NCBI GenBank assembly: GCA_023078685.1
Contig: JALGAS010000004.1
Location: forward strand, 5,084,001 to 5,148,000
Length of the DNA: 64,000 nucleotides
Source of the DNA: Neopestalotiopsis rosae
Lineage: Eukaryota; Ascomycota; Sordariomycetes; Amphisphaeriales; Sporocadaceae
Direction of reading: 5' to 3'
In this document: in pieces, positions 46,992 through 58,633 of the stretch
Layout of the letters: every line of letters starts with the position of its first letter
Position numbering within the stretch: the first letter of the stretch is position 1
The notes under the pieces: generated by a model
Database searches by the model: none
The model's input: only the letters and a program-made list of their open reading frames with translations
Told to the model about the DNA's origin: nothing
Translations under genes and position numbers: made by a program

Positions 46992-49900
46992 TCGGCACAG
47001 TTTGTTTGATTGTACGGCAGAGCGGTCATCAATACTTTAAAGCGATCGTCTACGTCAAGTACCGATGAACCGCTCCGGTTGGAGGGCATAGCAGAGGCGA
47101 GCGAGATTGAAAGTGACGCCAATTTACACACGTGGGAAATTCGCGGGTCAAGGTCAAGTATATAGGCCGTGCGTCGGTTTGCAGATCTAGCGAGGCGGGT
47201 GGGGGGAGACAAGCGAGAGCTATGTCTCGGAAGATGCCACAGATATCAATGTTCGCCCACATTCTCGTCTGGTCGAGCATGGTCTTCTGCGGGCTTGGAT
47301 GGAGCTCAGAAAAGAGCTCGTATGCATTCTAGACATGGCTGGAATCCAGATGGGGGAGGTCGATGGCCCGTTGAGGCACACCACTCCACGCAAGCCGAAC
47401 ATGCCACTCCGAGGCGGCAATTGGTGTAGATAGAGATAGCGCCTCGCTGCCTATCCTTCGGACGAAATACCTACAATTGTTTCCCCTCTTTCTTTTGCGT
47501 TCAAAGAAAGCTGGGTTTCTCCAAACATATGAAAAAGTGCACGTTCATCAACCCTGGTATAGAGGCAGGAAACCGCTAGCGACAGCGGAAAAGGAAAGAT
47601 AAGTGCTGGGGAAAAAACAAGGGTCCCAACATTGTCGACCAAGGAAAATCAGATACCGTGACTTTGACCTGACCGCTGTATGGCCGAAGAAGACTGCGGG
47701 CGCGGAGTGCCTTTGCAGCCAGCGCCGTCGTCCTAGATGCCAGATGAGGGAGCCGCAATCCAGCGAGGGGGTGTGGTCCTCTGCCGGACCAGGATTACGA
47801 ATGGGGAAACCCAGTGCCGGCCGACCAAGAAGAGCCCACGGCGCCCCTCCCTTATCCCCGTGGTCGATCGTCATGCTACGCTGGGTGGTGCTATGGTGTC
47901 CTCGATCGATTATCTCCAGATTTCGCTCAACCGACAAAGAAGAAGGGGAGTCGCCGCCGGTTGCATGAAAACGCTCAGATGGTGCGCAGGTCTACGTCTA
48001 CAGCGGAAGCGTCTCCATAAGTTTCTCGGAGCCATCGAGGCTGTAACTGTTCTCAGTCTCGTCTGCCGCTGTACTGCCCGCAGCAGAAACGGTATCTGTC
48101 TGTGTCATGCCTCGGGGCATGCTACTGAGCGCACCGCACCGATAGACTTTCGGAGGCTAGGGAGCTCGGTACGCAATAGAGCAACCAAGGCCGCCGCTGT
48201 TGCGTGGATCGCAACACATGGCTCATGTGAAATTGCCTGAGCGCATGTTATCAATGACGAGAATTATATTTTCTCGCAGAAAGACAATGACGAAGCAAGC
48301 CAGGGACAGGCTGATGTCAATGTCAATGTTTTGCGCAGCTGCGATGCACGTTGTTGGAGTAACATGCTCGAGAAGCTCCAGAAGCTCCAGAAGGTCGAAA
48401 AAGCAAGATAAGACGACGGAAGTCTGTGAGTAAATGCTACCGACTAGCAATGACGAGGGTGGCCACGACGACTGGTGACATTGATGGCAACTCTGTGCTC
48501 AGAATAGATCTGCGTTTCTGGAAGATCTCTGGCAAACAGATGGCCCGACCTTCCATTCGGGGAGAGGTCTGCCTGCGTCGTTGTGCAGGATTGGTCGACA
48601 AGTTGGGCATGTGAGTTGTGGGGGGTTTAAGCAACTGGCAACTGGTCCATTTGGCAGGGATTTCAGTGGATTGCCCATACGTACTGTTAGGTAGCTCCCC
48701 GCTGAAGAGGTGGGGTTTGGTGGTTATACACATGAACCCGCCGGTCAACACCGCTCAATCGCACCTCTACAGATTCCAATTGTTTGCATTTAATAAATCA
48801 TCATGACTACTAGAGCACCCAGTGGTCGTCGGCAGAGTTGTATCGTGGATTGATCATCTCGAAGATTCGCGCGATTCTTTAGGCATTGCACAAGAGTTGA
48901 CTTGCATGCAGCCCACAGCAAGCAGCCTTTACAGCTCTATAATGCACGTGTTCAGCAGGTGGTACGACTGGACCATTTGAAGAAAACGAAGTTCAACTGA
49001 ATATGCCTCTGTCAAGTGAAAACAGATTATACACAAGGGAACATACAAAAGTTGAATTCGCGTTGCCACCACACCTGGTAGTGAGCCCAGAGTTCGCGCA
49101 GACAACCATAAATGTCTTGGGTGCGCCTAGCTCTGATACGAAATGGGAATAATAGGTCGGTCTTCCAAAGCCAAGTCTCGGGCACTGCTACCTCGATTGT
49201 ATAGTAATATAGAAAGTCGATAAGATTCTTTACACACGTGACCATGACTCCGCAATCACTGGCAACGAGTATCTTGGCGAACAAGTGAGCCTGGCCACGA
49301 CTCGTCAGGTCGCCCACACACGTGCTACAAATGCGAGAAGCTGGGCTATAAGGCCAAGGACCGTCAGAGCAAGACCTCGTCGTCGACAACCTCACGTCTT
49401 ATATAAGCTTATGCATATGCTTTACTTTAAATACATGATGACATTTTATCAAGACACTGGGACCATCATCCTGCAGAGCAGAATCCCAACGCTCCTTCTT
49501 TCCTTCCTTCCTCCCTTCCCTGCGCTAAGAGATTATCACTTCTCGCCGGAGACTTTTCTAAATCCCCGACGCCGCGCGGGCTTGATGCGATACTTCCGAT
49601 CGGCCTCACATCGAGTCCTCAACACAAACCAAGTGGATCGCTCCTTTGGACAAGGCACAAGTAGTCCATTGATCACATCTCGATCGAATCCAATGGTTCC
49701 CAAGCCCAAGCTGGAATAAAACACAATCGCTCTTCAATTCATAGCAGTCACTTGAAATATCTTTCCGGCCTCTGTGCGCAAATCTTTTGCTTATCCTCAA
49801 GCACGGTGTATACGTTAGTATGATACCATAATGGATGACTGAGTCGCAAAGGATTGGCTGGGGAGCAAATATTAGGTGGTGGTGCTTTGATTACGTGACC

Positions 49901-50739
49901 CTATAAACTCCCCGCCACTATGGTGGCAGTTATCACGCCAAGGAATCCAAGATCCAAAAGGGCTGGTCACGCGCGTTGAGGTCTCTGAGGGTTGCTATGC
50001 ATTATAGCCGCGCGCTGATACCGCTTTCTATGTGGAATCCAATGGGCTGCTGCTTCATCATGAACTCAAAGAGTCAGAACCAGCTCAGCTCAGCTCTATC
50101 TGTCTGCTCTCCTTGGCCCCCTCAATTCATGTCATATAATTCAAGGGGACTGTATGTTTTTGGCACATGCGGCCCATCACTGAACCTAGTTCAACCTTTA
50201 TCTCCCGTCGTTCAGCTCGCTAACATCCCTGGAATATGATTGACGGTCTTGACGCTGGAGTTGCACCAAATGACCGTAGAATCCTAAAGTTTATTTTCGC
50301 GTGGGCATCATGGCCAGTTAATATTCGATTATCATCGAATGGCAAGGAGCTGAGAGGAGCGATTCATGCTCTACCCTTGTCCTTTCCACACGAAAGTCGC
50401 TGTGCCAAGATGACAATGCTAAATATCGCGTCAAAGCTGAACGCGTTCTTAGGCGCCTATCCATTCCGACCCCCGTCGCTTCTGCAGGTATTTCCACTTC
50501 TTGGCGGTTTGTGTACACGGTAGGTGCAGAAACCGTTGGCGCCAAGACGAGCTGAAAATGGCCCTTGGCATGATCACCGGGGTTATCACTTGGTGCCGCA
50601 AATGACTAGCAACGGGACTATGGCGCATAAAGGTTTGAAGGTATTCTCAGGTAAATCGTTATAAATAGTGCGATATCACTTTCGCGTCTTGATTTTGGAG
50701 AAACCCCTCCAACGAGTGTCGATTTTCTTGTCCTTCACA
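46992..50739. other. 3.7-kb gene-poor stretch between the Pth11-like and HET genes
   Basis: No convincing gene. Small ORFs overlap in all frames around 47550-48240. A short frame near 49287-49400 resembles a decayed retroelement zinc knuckle. A trinucleotide-like AGAAGCTCC repeat lies near 48368-48395. Confidence 0.5.
49287..49400 (+). other. Possible retroelement Gag zinc-knuckle relic
   Basis: One frame reads TCYKCEKLGYKAKDR, close to a CX2CX4HX4C knuckle with His changed to Tyr and the last Cys to Arg. Gag/ORF1 proteins of fungal retroelements carry such knuckles. The frame ends after about 30 codons, and no LTR, RT or integrase motif lies nearby. Confidence 0.35.
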
Positions 50740-53169
50740 ATGTACGAAAGCAGGTACAAACCGCGCAGCGCTGACCCGAACTTTGAACTTCCCATCAGAC
50801 TCTTACGCTACACTGACGGACGTTTTTCCGTCTTCGATCCTCGCCCGAATAAAGTCGAAAAGTTTGACATCCTCTCTTACACATGGGAGGACCACGATAA
50901 AGAGCCAGAGGTCGAAAGAAATGAAACGCCCGAAGAAGAGGCACAAAGAAAAGCAGAAGAAAAGAGAAAGGAAGCAATCGCCAAAGAAGATGCGCAGCGT
51001 GGGATCAACCACCCTAGAGACGGAGTTCCCTATGCGCATGAGATAGAAGGCGTCACTTGGTGCTTCAATGTCGAGAAGGAAAAGTTGGACGACATCAAGA
51101 GCCTCATGCGCACCGAAGGAATAGAATACTTGTGGGTGGACTGTGTGTGCATCAATCAACAGGATCCCAAAGAGTGCGATGGCGAAGTGGTCAAGATGTT
51201 TGAGTACTACAAGAGCGCCGACACATGCCATATCCTGCTCAAGATGGATCATAAGCCATGGAATCCACTGGAGATTGTCAACGATCTCAAGTTTATCGAT
51301 CATGTGCTGCATCACATGCACGGGACCGCGCTGGCATCGGAGGCAAGGTTGACGGACAATCTGAAGAGGCGACTGGTTGAATGGGCTGAAAGAGACTGGG
51401 ATTTCCCCGTACACGGGTCCATCGTCCAGTCCGCCGCGATTGAGATGGGCATCTTGAACTGCTATTCGGTATGTGTCAGCCGGGTGATGTCTCTGTTCAA
51501 AAACCGGTACTTCACCAGGGTCTGGACATTTCAGGAAATGCTGCTTGGCAAAAACATCACCATGTGGGGTGTAAACCAAACTCAAGTAACAGAAATTGGA
51601 AAGCTCGACCATTGGATGGACCTGGCTACGGACTCCAAAGACAAAGCCAGCAAACTGCACAAATGGATATTGGAATCCAGAGAGCACTATACAGCATCTT
51701 GCCAGGCCGTTCTTGTTCAGATAGAAGACGACGTTGACTACCTCGATTCGTTGAAGATCCAAGCACAGGGCATCATGGCGGCTAGGACCGACATATTGAA
51801 CGGCGGCCCCGACTGGTGGCGAACCAACTACGGCGGCGTCAGTAATATCTTTTCCGCTGCTTCCCTGAGACCACGCAAGTGTTTCAAGATGGCAGACGTA
51901 TTCAAAGGACTCCTGGGCATCTTCAAAGGACTCTTTACCAAAGAAGAGATTGAAGTGGACTTCCACAAGGAAAAGACGCTGGACCAAATGGCTTTCACCT
52001 TCTTCAAAAGCCTTTCTAGCAAGACGGAGTACGCATGGACTAGGCTGGCAATTAGCAGTGAGGAGCGAGCCTCGTATAATTGGATACCTACCACGATGCA
52101 CCCTGACGGCGCAGTGGGCGAAAAGAGGAAACACAACACGCTCACTACCGACTGCTACTCTGGCGTCGTCAACTTGGGACGCCTGAAGTCTAAAGGCTTC
52201 GTCGAAACTCCGGCCGTCACGGGCGTTGTGGGGAGCCCGAGAGAATACATGAAAATCTCTCTTATCCAGGGAGATGGCCAATTCCGGTTCGTCTTCAGAG
52301 GATGCAATGCTGGGAAGAAAATCGCGGCTGGGAACTGGGGGTTCAAGAAGGAGGACATACCTATCAACGATCAACCCATGCGCGTTGGCAGGGACGACAC
52401 TGGCCGAATCTTGATTCAGTGCGCCACCTTGTTGGCAATGGTCATGGACCCCGGCTGTCATGTCGTCGGATACCGACAACGACTCCTCAAAAGTCTCCGG
52501 CCGATGTGGGATGTCAGCGATCCCTATGCCCGGCTGCCCGGCTGGATTGACAGGAACGTGAGTGGAACCGACTGGCAGGATCCTGATCCATGGTCCATCA
52601 AGTGTCATAATCGGTCCATGAACTACATCATGGATGACAGCTTGGATTGTAACTCTCGATTTCACAAGGGAAGCACGGCGAAAGTAATGTGCGAGGTGCG
52701 CGTGAATTGTGGGTGTACCATACTCGCACCGTTCTCCCTGATCTTTGAGGCCCTGACGGCGGTGGAGGGAAGTTCATTTGGAAAAATCGTGGGATTCCAA
52801 GATAAGGATAATAGAATCATACTGAACGATGGACTGGGCCTTGTGCAAGCCGGCGATGTTGGACATTCCTTCCATCTGGTTGCGTTCAGCGGCGCGGTCG
52901 ACTTCCACCCATCCTATGCAAAGAGCTGCCGCAAGACCAAGAAACATAAGACGGTGCAGCCCAAACTGCCTCCGCCTCAGAGCCGGGCCCTGGTTCGGGA
53001 TGACTTCGACTACAGTATGATGGGTAGCTTCGGATATGTGGAGACTCATGGCGCTGGCAATCCACTCATCTACAGGAATCACCCCATGGATAAGTACAAG
53101 ATGATTGGGGTCTGCATCAACGGGCACATAGAGAATAAGAAAGGGAGGCAGGATGTGGACATTCGGTAA
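50740..53169 (+). CDS. HET-domain (heterokaryon incompatibility type) protein
   Basis: An intronless 809-aa ORF, starting MYESRYKPRS after a good Kozak-like context; an upstream in-frame ATG (50668) would add 24 residues. HET-domain signatures: FDILSYTWED, YLWVDCVCINQQDPKE and RVWTFQEMLLGKNITMWG. A charged Glu/Lys insert of about 35 residues separates the first two motifs. The remaining 500 residues have no domain I recognise. HET proteins cause or mediate cell death when unlike strains fuse and in other immune-like responses; most family members are uncharacterised. The surrounding gene-poor DNA fits the usual placement of such fast-evolving genes. No NACHT, TIR or ankyrin partner domain is visible. 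Confidence 0.85.
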   Translation: MYESRYKPRSADPNFELPIRLLRYTDGRFSVFDPRPNKVEKFDILSYTWEDHDKEPEVERNETPEEEAQRKAEEKRKEAIAKEDAQRGINHPRDGVPYAHEIEGVTWCFNVEKEKLDDIKSLMRTEGIEYLWVDCVCINQQDPKECDGEVVKMFEYYKSADTCHILLKMDHKPWNPLEIVNDLKFIDHVLHHMHGTALASEARLTDNLKRRLVEWAERDWDFPVHGSIVQSAAIEMGILNCYSVCVSRVMSLFKNRYFTRVWTFQEMLLGKNITMWGVNQTQVTEIGKLDHWMDLATDSKDKASKLHKWILESREHYTASCQAVLVQIEDDVDYLDSLKIQAQGIMAARTDILNGGPDWWRTNYGGVSNIFSAASLRPRKCFKMADVFKGLLGIFKGLFTKEEIEVDFHKEKTLDQMAFTFFKSLSSKTEYAWTRLAISSEERASYNWIPTTMHPDGAVGEKRKHNTLTTDCYSGVVNLGRLKSKGFVETPAVTGVVGSPREYMKISLIQGDGQFRFVFRGCNAGKKIAAGNWGFKKEDIPINDQPMRVGRDDTGRILIQCATLLAMVMDPGCHVVGYRQRLLKSLRPMWDVSDPYARLPGWIDRNVSGTDWQDPDPWSIKCHNRSMNYIMDDSLDCNSRFHKGSTAKVMCEVRVNCGCTILAPFSLIFEALTAVEGSSFGKIVGFQDKDNRIILNDGLGLVQAGDVGHSFHLVAFSGAVDFHPSYAKSCRKTKKHKTVQPKLPPPQSRALVRDDFDYSMMGSFGYVETHGAGNPLIYRNHPMDKYKMIGVCINGHIENKKGRQDVDIR

Positions 53170-54519
53170 CGGCGACTGTAAATGCGATTAGTGTTATATC
53201 GCAGGTTAATTTGTTTGGCAAGCTTACATTTCAATCGTGCCATAGTTCAATAATGTAGCCATTTCTTCGAGCCTTTAACAACACTTGTCTGCAAGAATTT
53301 GGAGTAGATTGCGTCATCCCCTATGGGTGAAGTCGAAATATCATGGGTTCTGAGCAGTATGGGCTCAGTAGTCGAGAAGCCGAGATGAGGCGCAACCTGG
53401 CGTGCTGTTAAGGTCCACAGGTCGTGAAGGATGACACCTTGGCAGCGTTGGCAGAGACGGGGCGTAATTAGGGAACAAGGTCGCTCGCACCTGCGTAACG
53501 CATTAAACATAAAACCATGCAGGCACCCAGGCTCGATCCTTCCGCAATGAAAAACTTCACTGAATGGAAGAACACGTGCAGCGTGCCATGGGGTGTACCT
53601 GCCGGCATGATATCCAGTCAAGGCTCATGTCAAACTACAGTCACGAATCGTCATAAGAAAAATTAGAGATCTTGGGGGTTGAACTCTGCATTGCGTTGTA
53701 GAAGTCTAGGCTTAGCGACTTGAAAGAATCGCCGCCAATCTATAGCTGTGCTGTGCACAGAAAAACAAAGGAAAACAACGCAAATCCATGAGCCAAACCA
53801 CGGAAAGATTTCGTGTCACGAGTAAATTAATAGTCGCGAAACTCTTTCTTTCCATGGCCGATCCAACGAACAAGGAGAAAAAACGAGACTTCTGATGGTA
53901 CAAGACCAATGAGTTACGGTTTCCTCCACTTGGATATCGTAAAGGCAAAACGGGAAACAGTGGTACACTGAATCTGGGTATCAGAAGAACGGAAAGCAAG
54001 AACAGAGGCCAATTGAAACCACCTCAAAAAAAGTCGTAAACCAGGATTCAGAAGCATGATGCCTCATAAGCCATTTCCTCCCTTGGCCGTCTCTCATGTA
54101 TCATTATCTCCTTGGATCGATGTTCCGCTCGATGTTTGATTTGACGGGAGATGCTCGTTTAAGATACCTGAAGTTCGGTCTATTAGTTGGTGTTCAAGAC
54201 ATAGTCAAAAGACAAGGGATCTGGGTGTATACTTTAAAGGTCGCCTTTGGGACTCGGTCGCGAACAATTCTGAAAGATACATTTCTTCGGCAGAAACGAA
54301 AAGGATGAAAAAAACGCAATGCAGAGTTGTACAGCCTATGTACTGAGATGAGTAAATTCACCTCAATCTTGTCCGAGACAGGGAAGACTTACAGGTTCAG
54401 AAACTATCTCGTGATAGAGATGCTACTCTCCTACCGTGTAGACGTGCCTATCAAGGGTGATGAGTGGGTGGGTAAGTTGATCACAGTCAGGTATTGAATA
54501 CTCACCACGAAGTGGTCCT
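53170..54519. other. Convergent intergenic region, HET gene to unknown Q/P-rich gene
   Basis: 1.35 kb. ORFs of up to 124 codons (minus, 53247-53621) show no domain or clear codon bias. No RNA gene was recognised. Confidence 0.5.
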
Positions 54520-56081
54520 TTAGTCCTCCAGGCGGACAGCATAGAAGCCGCCCTCGGAAGTGACGTACCAGCGGATAGGCAGTCTATCGAGAGTAAAACG
54601 GTTGCGCTTCGTCCAGTTACCATCAAGCTCACGAAGAAGGTACATGCGCGAAGGGTCATCGTCTGCGGGCTTCATGTCCTGCGGGGCCAAGAGACTGCTG
54701 GTATGCATGTCGTTGAGCAGCTGGGCATTGTGCTCGCCCGAGGTCTGGCCAATGCCCATGATGTCGGGAGGGGTGGGGACACCGCCGGGGCCAAAGTTAC
54801 CTGTCATCAGCATCTGAGGCTGAGGCTGTCCGCTGGCGCCCACAACAACACTGCCCATGGGCTGAGGCATACCCGGCGTGGCCATGACGGCGGGATAACC
54901 CTGACCAGGCATACCAGTGGCGACATACTGGACCGGCTGGCCGTTCTGAAGGACGAATGTGGGCTGAGTCTGGTTGGGCATCATGGGCATAGCCATGGGA
55001 GCGGTAGCAACACCATTCTGGACCTATGAGAAATGAATATGTTAGCAGAGTTCCTCCAAAAGTTGGAGTGATTGAAACCATGAAAGTAAATAGTGAATAA
55101 ATGTGCCGTTTGTCAATCAAATCACAATTGCCACTTGACTTTGAGATCACTAGACAGGGCGCAATTTCCATCGCAGTCCAGAGGACCAAGATCAGACAAG
55201 AGACTTGCATGGTACGGGCACGAGCAGACCTGACCCGGCTGGAGCGGAACGACGAAGCCTGTCTGCTGGAAAGCCTGCTGCTGCTCGTTCTGGATGAAAC
55301 AAACCTGCGGCATGGCCACACCAACGGAGGCCTGTCCAGCAGCCATCGGGTAGGCGTAGGCGTAGGGACTAGACTGCAAAGTAGCGCCCAACTGGACACC
55401 ATTGGCAGCCTGCCGCTGGAATCCACAGTCAGATCGAGGACGGAAAACGTGCTGAATCGGGCCATAGGTGGTGTCGGGGACGGGCGGCTGGAAGTTCTGT
55501 CCCGTGTTCGGGGGAGCTCCATTACCGTAGTCGGCCATGTTCGCAATGTTCTGATAGCGACGGTGATGGAGAAATTGAGGTTGTAAATTCTGTGCGAATT
55601 GGAAATGGTTGAAATGGTGCAGGGAATAAAATGGAATGCGCGTCACGCAGAGGAATGGGTTGTGCTTTCTGTGAGGTTGAAGACCTTGAGTGTGACTGAC
55701 CAAGAAAGAGGGCTGATTAAAGAAGCTTGTAGTAACAGCTCTAGGGTGGGGCACAAGACCAGTGGCCGGGTGATAGTTGAAACCAAATCCAGGACGAACC
55801 TGATATGCAAGCTGCGGTTGGCCTCCAGTCCAGTGTACGAAGGGCTGCTGTCCGAAAGCAGGGTTGGGACCGTTGACGACGCCTTGAGTACCCGTTCCAA
55901 CAGTGTAGAACTGCTGAACACCAGGACCCTTGAATTTGGGATCAGAAGCCGTACCAGCAGTGGGATTGGCACTGGCGAAGTCGTCGTCCAAGGAGTTTCG
56001 TCGAGATCGACGAGATCGACGGATGGGGCGCTCGTCCTCGACCGTCTCGATCGTGACTTTTTTGCCCTTCTTGGCTGACAT
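54520..56081 (-). CDS. Unrecognised Gln/Pro/Gly-rich protein
   Basis: Proposed exons 55230-56081 and 54520-55023 (minus strand); 451 aa. N-terminus MSAKKGKKVTIETVEDERPIRRSRRSRR, an acidic/basic nuclear-type segment; then Gln/Pro/Gly/Tyr-rich sequence (VQQFYTVGTGTQGVVNGPNPAFGQQPFVHW); a segment starting MADYGNGAPPNTGQNFQPP that could be an alternative start (near 55538); and after the intron repeated Pro/Met/Gln words, ending with a better-ordered block RMYLLRELDGNWTKRNRFTLDRLPIRWYVTSEGGFYAVRLED. I do not recognise a family. The donor joining the two blocks (CAG/GTCTGC) is weak, and a further in-frame intron (donor near 55687, acceptor near 55553) is possible, so the exon structure is uncertain. 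Confidence 0.55.
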
Positions 56082-56545
56082 TGTGGTGATGGGCTTTGTA
56101 GTCAAGCAGATGGGAATCAAGGTAGAAGAAGAAGAGGAGCAGAGATGAAGAAAGAGATAGAAAATTCGAGGGCTCAAGCTGGGTGCTTGGAGGAGTAATG
56201 CTGATATTGGACCCCCAGCTGTGGTGGATGAGTTGTGTGATGAGGAATGGTTTCAGGTTTGGGAAAGTCCCAAGTAGACTTAAGTAGGGGAAAAGTCTGC
56301 ATCAAGATTGAGGAAAGACCAGCAGGGTGCTTGGAAACGGCCTACCACCCATTGAGGTAGCGGAGATAGAGCCGACGATGTCGTCCTCAACGATATACAC
56401 ATCGTGATATGTGATATACCCGTCGGCGACGGGCAGCCTTAAGTCATCATAATCTTCGCCCTGGGAAGTCGGAGATCGGATCATAGGGATTTCGTCTCAC
56501 CCAGTAGGCTCGCACGTCTTCATCGCATGGACATGGACCTGGTAT

Positions 56546-56713
56546 TCAAGACAAACACATTGAAAACAAAGGACAGGCAAAACTTACAGGGCTTCCAACC
56601 CGCGGCACCCAGCGCTGTCCGTTCCATACGTATTGAAACATTTGTTGCCGAGGTCTCACGGGAGGGTCATCTTCCTCGAGAATGATGTCCTTGATCGGCC
56701 AGCATGAACACAT
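56546..56713 (-). CDS. Possible small gene, structure unresolved
   Basis: The minus-strand frame from MCSCWPIKDIILEEDDPPV through MFQYVWNGQRWVPRVGSP looks coding and ends at a good GTAAGT donor. Downstream, two different frames look protein-like (VRAYWVRRNPYDPISDFPG, and DDLRLPVADGYITYHDVYIV down to about 56302), and no single splice joins them cleanly. Either a small gene with an unusual 3' structure or a decayed one. I recognise no family. Confidence 0.35.
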   Translation of the reverse strand: MCSCWPIKDIILEEDDPPVRPRQQMFQYVWNGQRWVPRVGSPVSFACPLFSMCLS

Positions 56714-57457
56714 TTCGACTGTTTCCAATTGGATTCCGCAGTGTTGTAGAGTCGTCTGACTGTTCGTGATTCGTGGACTGGCGCACACTCACGTTTGTAA
56801 GAGAGGTTGGTGAGGAGGAAGAGACGGTCTGGTGAATGTTCAAACGCGAGCTAATGACTGGTGGCAGGTGGAAGTTGCACTTGGCGGGTGAATTTTTGGG
56901 TGAACGTCTGGCAAATCATTATCATCTCGCCTTTTCGACATTGAACAACCATGTGAGCCAAAGTCTCTTGATCCGGGTCTTTATTATCCTCTTTTATTTT
57001 GCTATGTACACACGCCCTTCATCCTTGTTTGTCCAGGTACATTGAAACTCTCTATCTGTGGCCAAATGGTGACTTCGCCAGACCAATGAGGACATGTCAC
57101 AAGTACGCTTTGAGCTTTCGAATGTTCGAGCTCCCCTACTTTCTTCCCTTCTTCAATTTTCTCTTGTAGCATGCAATCCTCGTACAAAATTGCGACTGCA
57201 GATACGTAGCAGTCATGGCACTCCGAACTCAGTTCTCGAGTCTTTTTGTGACCTTCTGAAGAAGAGACTGAGGAATCTCGCCAGGCAGCCAGAAATCCCG
57301 AATGGGCTTTTTTCCAGAGATGCTTATCCACATGCTGGCTAGAGTCACGAGTTTTGACTTTCGAGCGAGAATCGAAGAACGGCAAGGCGTTCTCAATCTG
57401 CTTTCCAGGTAGGCACATTCCACCGTCTTCCCTAGCCCTAAATATGTTGTGGAAAGA
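56714..57457. other. Intergenic with no supported gene
   Basis: About 740 bp. A 138-codon minus-strand ORF (57002-57418) lies in the 3' flank of the next gene and has no coding character that I can defend. Confidence 0.45.
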
Positions 57458-58633
57458 CTAAACCCCATTGCCGAAAAGTGATCTGTAGTGTGCCATCTGA
57501 AGGTACACAATTCGTGTACTCCTTGAATCCTCCTGGACAGGGTCAATCCGATACCAACTGTCGTCACAGAGCAGAGTTTCTGCCTCGCTAGGACGCCACT
57601 GTTCGATCTCAAAGTTCGTGCCTCGCTTTTCGAGAATGTGTGACTATGGTACCCAAGTCAGTGATCATTTATAAAGGCAATATAGACAAACCGTGGCTAC
57701 TTACTCTGGCGAATACGGGGAATTTGCTCAAGGTTGAAAACTCGTCTAGCAGGCGCTGAAAGTCTTCCTAGGACTTCAGGCTCTGCCATTCGCCCACCAA
57801 TCTGTATGGACACACCTCGAGAGTCTTGTACGACCAATCATCGAGGCTGACACTGTTTGCAGTCTTGGCCAAGGCACCAGTGTTCTCCGTATCGTCGACG
57901 AGGCCGTCCCAACTGAATACCTCATCCATAAAGGCCTCGGTAACCTGGCCAAGAAACGTGTCTCGATCCTCGTAGTCGACTGCATTCAGCCAGCTAAGAA
58001 AATGCTCTTGAGAGCCCTGAGTTGCGGTGGTTCTTGCTTCGCGGTAGTCAAAAGACACCCTGTTATATTCACCGACTTTCATCAGAAAGATCGGGAGCTT
58101 TCTCGTCGGAGGTCCGCGAGTTGCTAGCTTCTCGTACGACCTGAGTCGATCACGGGCGAGGAGTCTTATCTGCGAAGAAGTAAGCAACTAGTTGCAAGAA
58201 GTACTTGGTGTTGAGAGCAGTGGTGAGAACTGACCTTCTCCATGGTATTCATGTGCTCCAGTGGCTTGAAGCTCCACATGGGGGCGAGGCGCTGAAGAAC
58301 AGTGTCCCCGTTCATCATGGTCTGCAATTCGGCTCCAATACCGGGATTTCGATCCATGTAGCTGGTTATCTCTGCACCGTAGGCGCAGAGTTCCGGGTTA
58401 TTCGTCACAGACTCGTTGCAGTACAAACGCAACAGAGATAGTGAGCCGTCTTGCGTGAGGTAAACATAATCGGGGTCAGAGTGCAACACTCGACCCTGTC
58501 CAACTTCGTCAGATCGCCACACGAGCTCTTGACGTACGATCTCATTGGGGGAGACTTGGATTGCATTGGCACGCCAACATAGTACATGCCACGAAATCAA
58601 GTGATTCTTTAATTGCTCCGCGGTGATAGGCAT
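57458..58633 (-). CDS. Unrecognised four-exon gene, 333 aa
   Basis: Exons 58235-58633, 57816-58169, 57705-57767 and 57458-57643 (minus strand). It starts MPITAEQLKNHLISWHVLCWRA. Exon 2 carries IRLLARDRLRSYEKLATRG and SQEHFLSWLNAVDYEDRDTFL; exon 3 EDFQRLLDEFSTLSKFPVFAR; exon 4 HILEKRGTNFEIEQWRPSEAE, ending FGNGV. The intron between exons 2 and 3 is only 48 nt (57768-57815) and contains the in-frame TAG that would otherwise end the protein; removing it restores a smooth frame into two further exons, so the gene is called intact. No transmembrane segment, signal or known domain is visible. Upstream in-frame ATGs (as far as 58885) add non-conserved sequence. Confidence 0.7.

Noticed and set aside
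50803..52665. A 620-codon open frame antisense to the HET gene
   Set aside because: It mirrors the codon pattern of a clear HET-domain gene and has no domain of its own.
57768..57770. An in-frame TAG as a nonsense mutation in the 333-aa gene
   Set aside because: A 48-nt GT...AG intron in phase removes it and restores two downstream exons.
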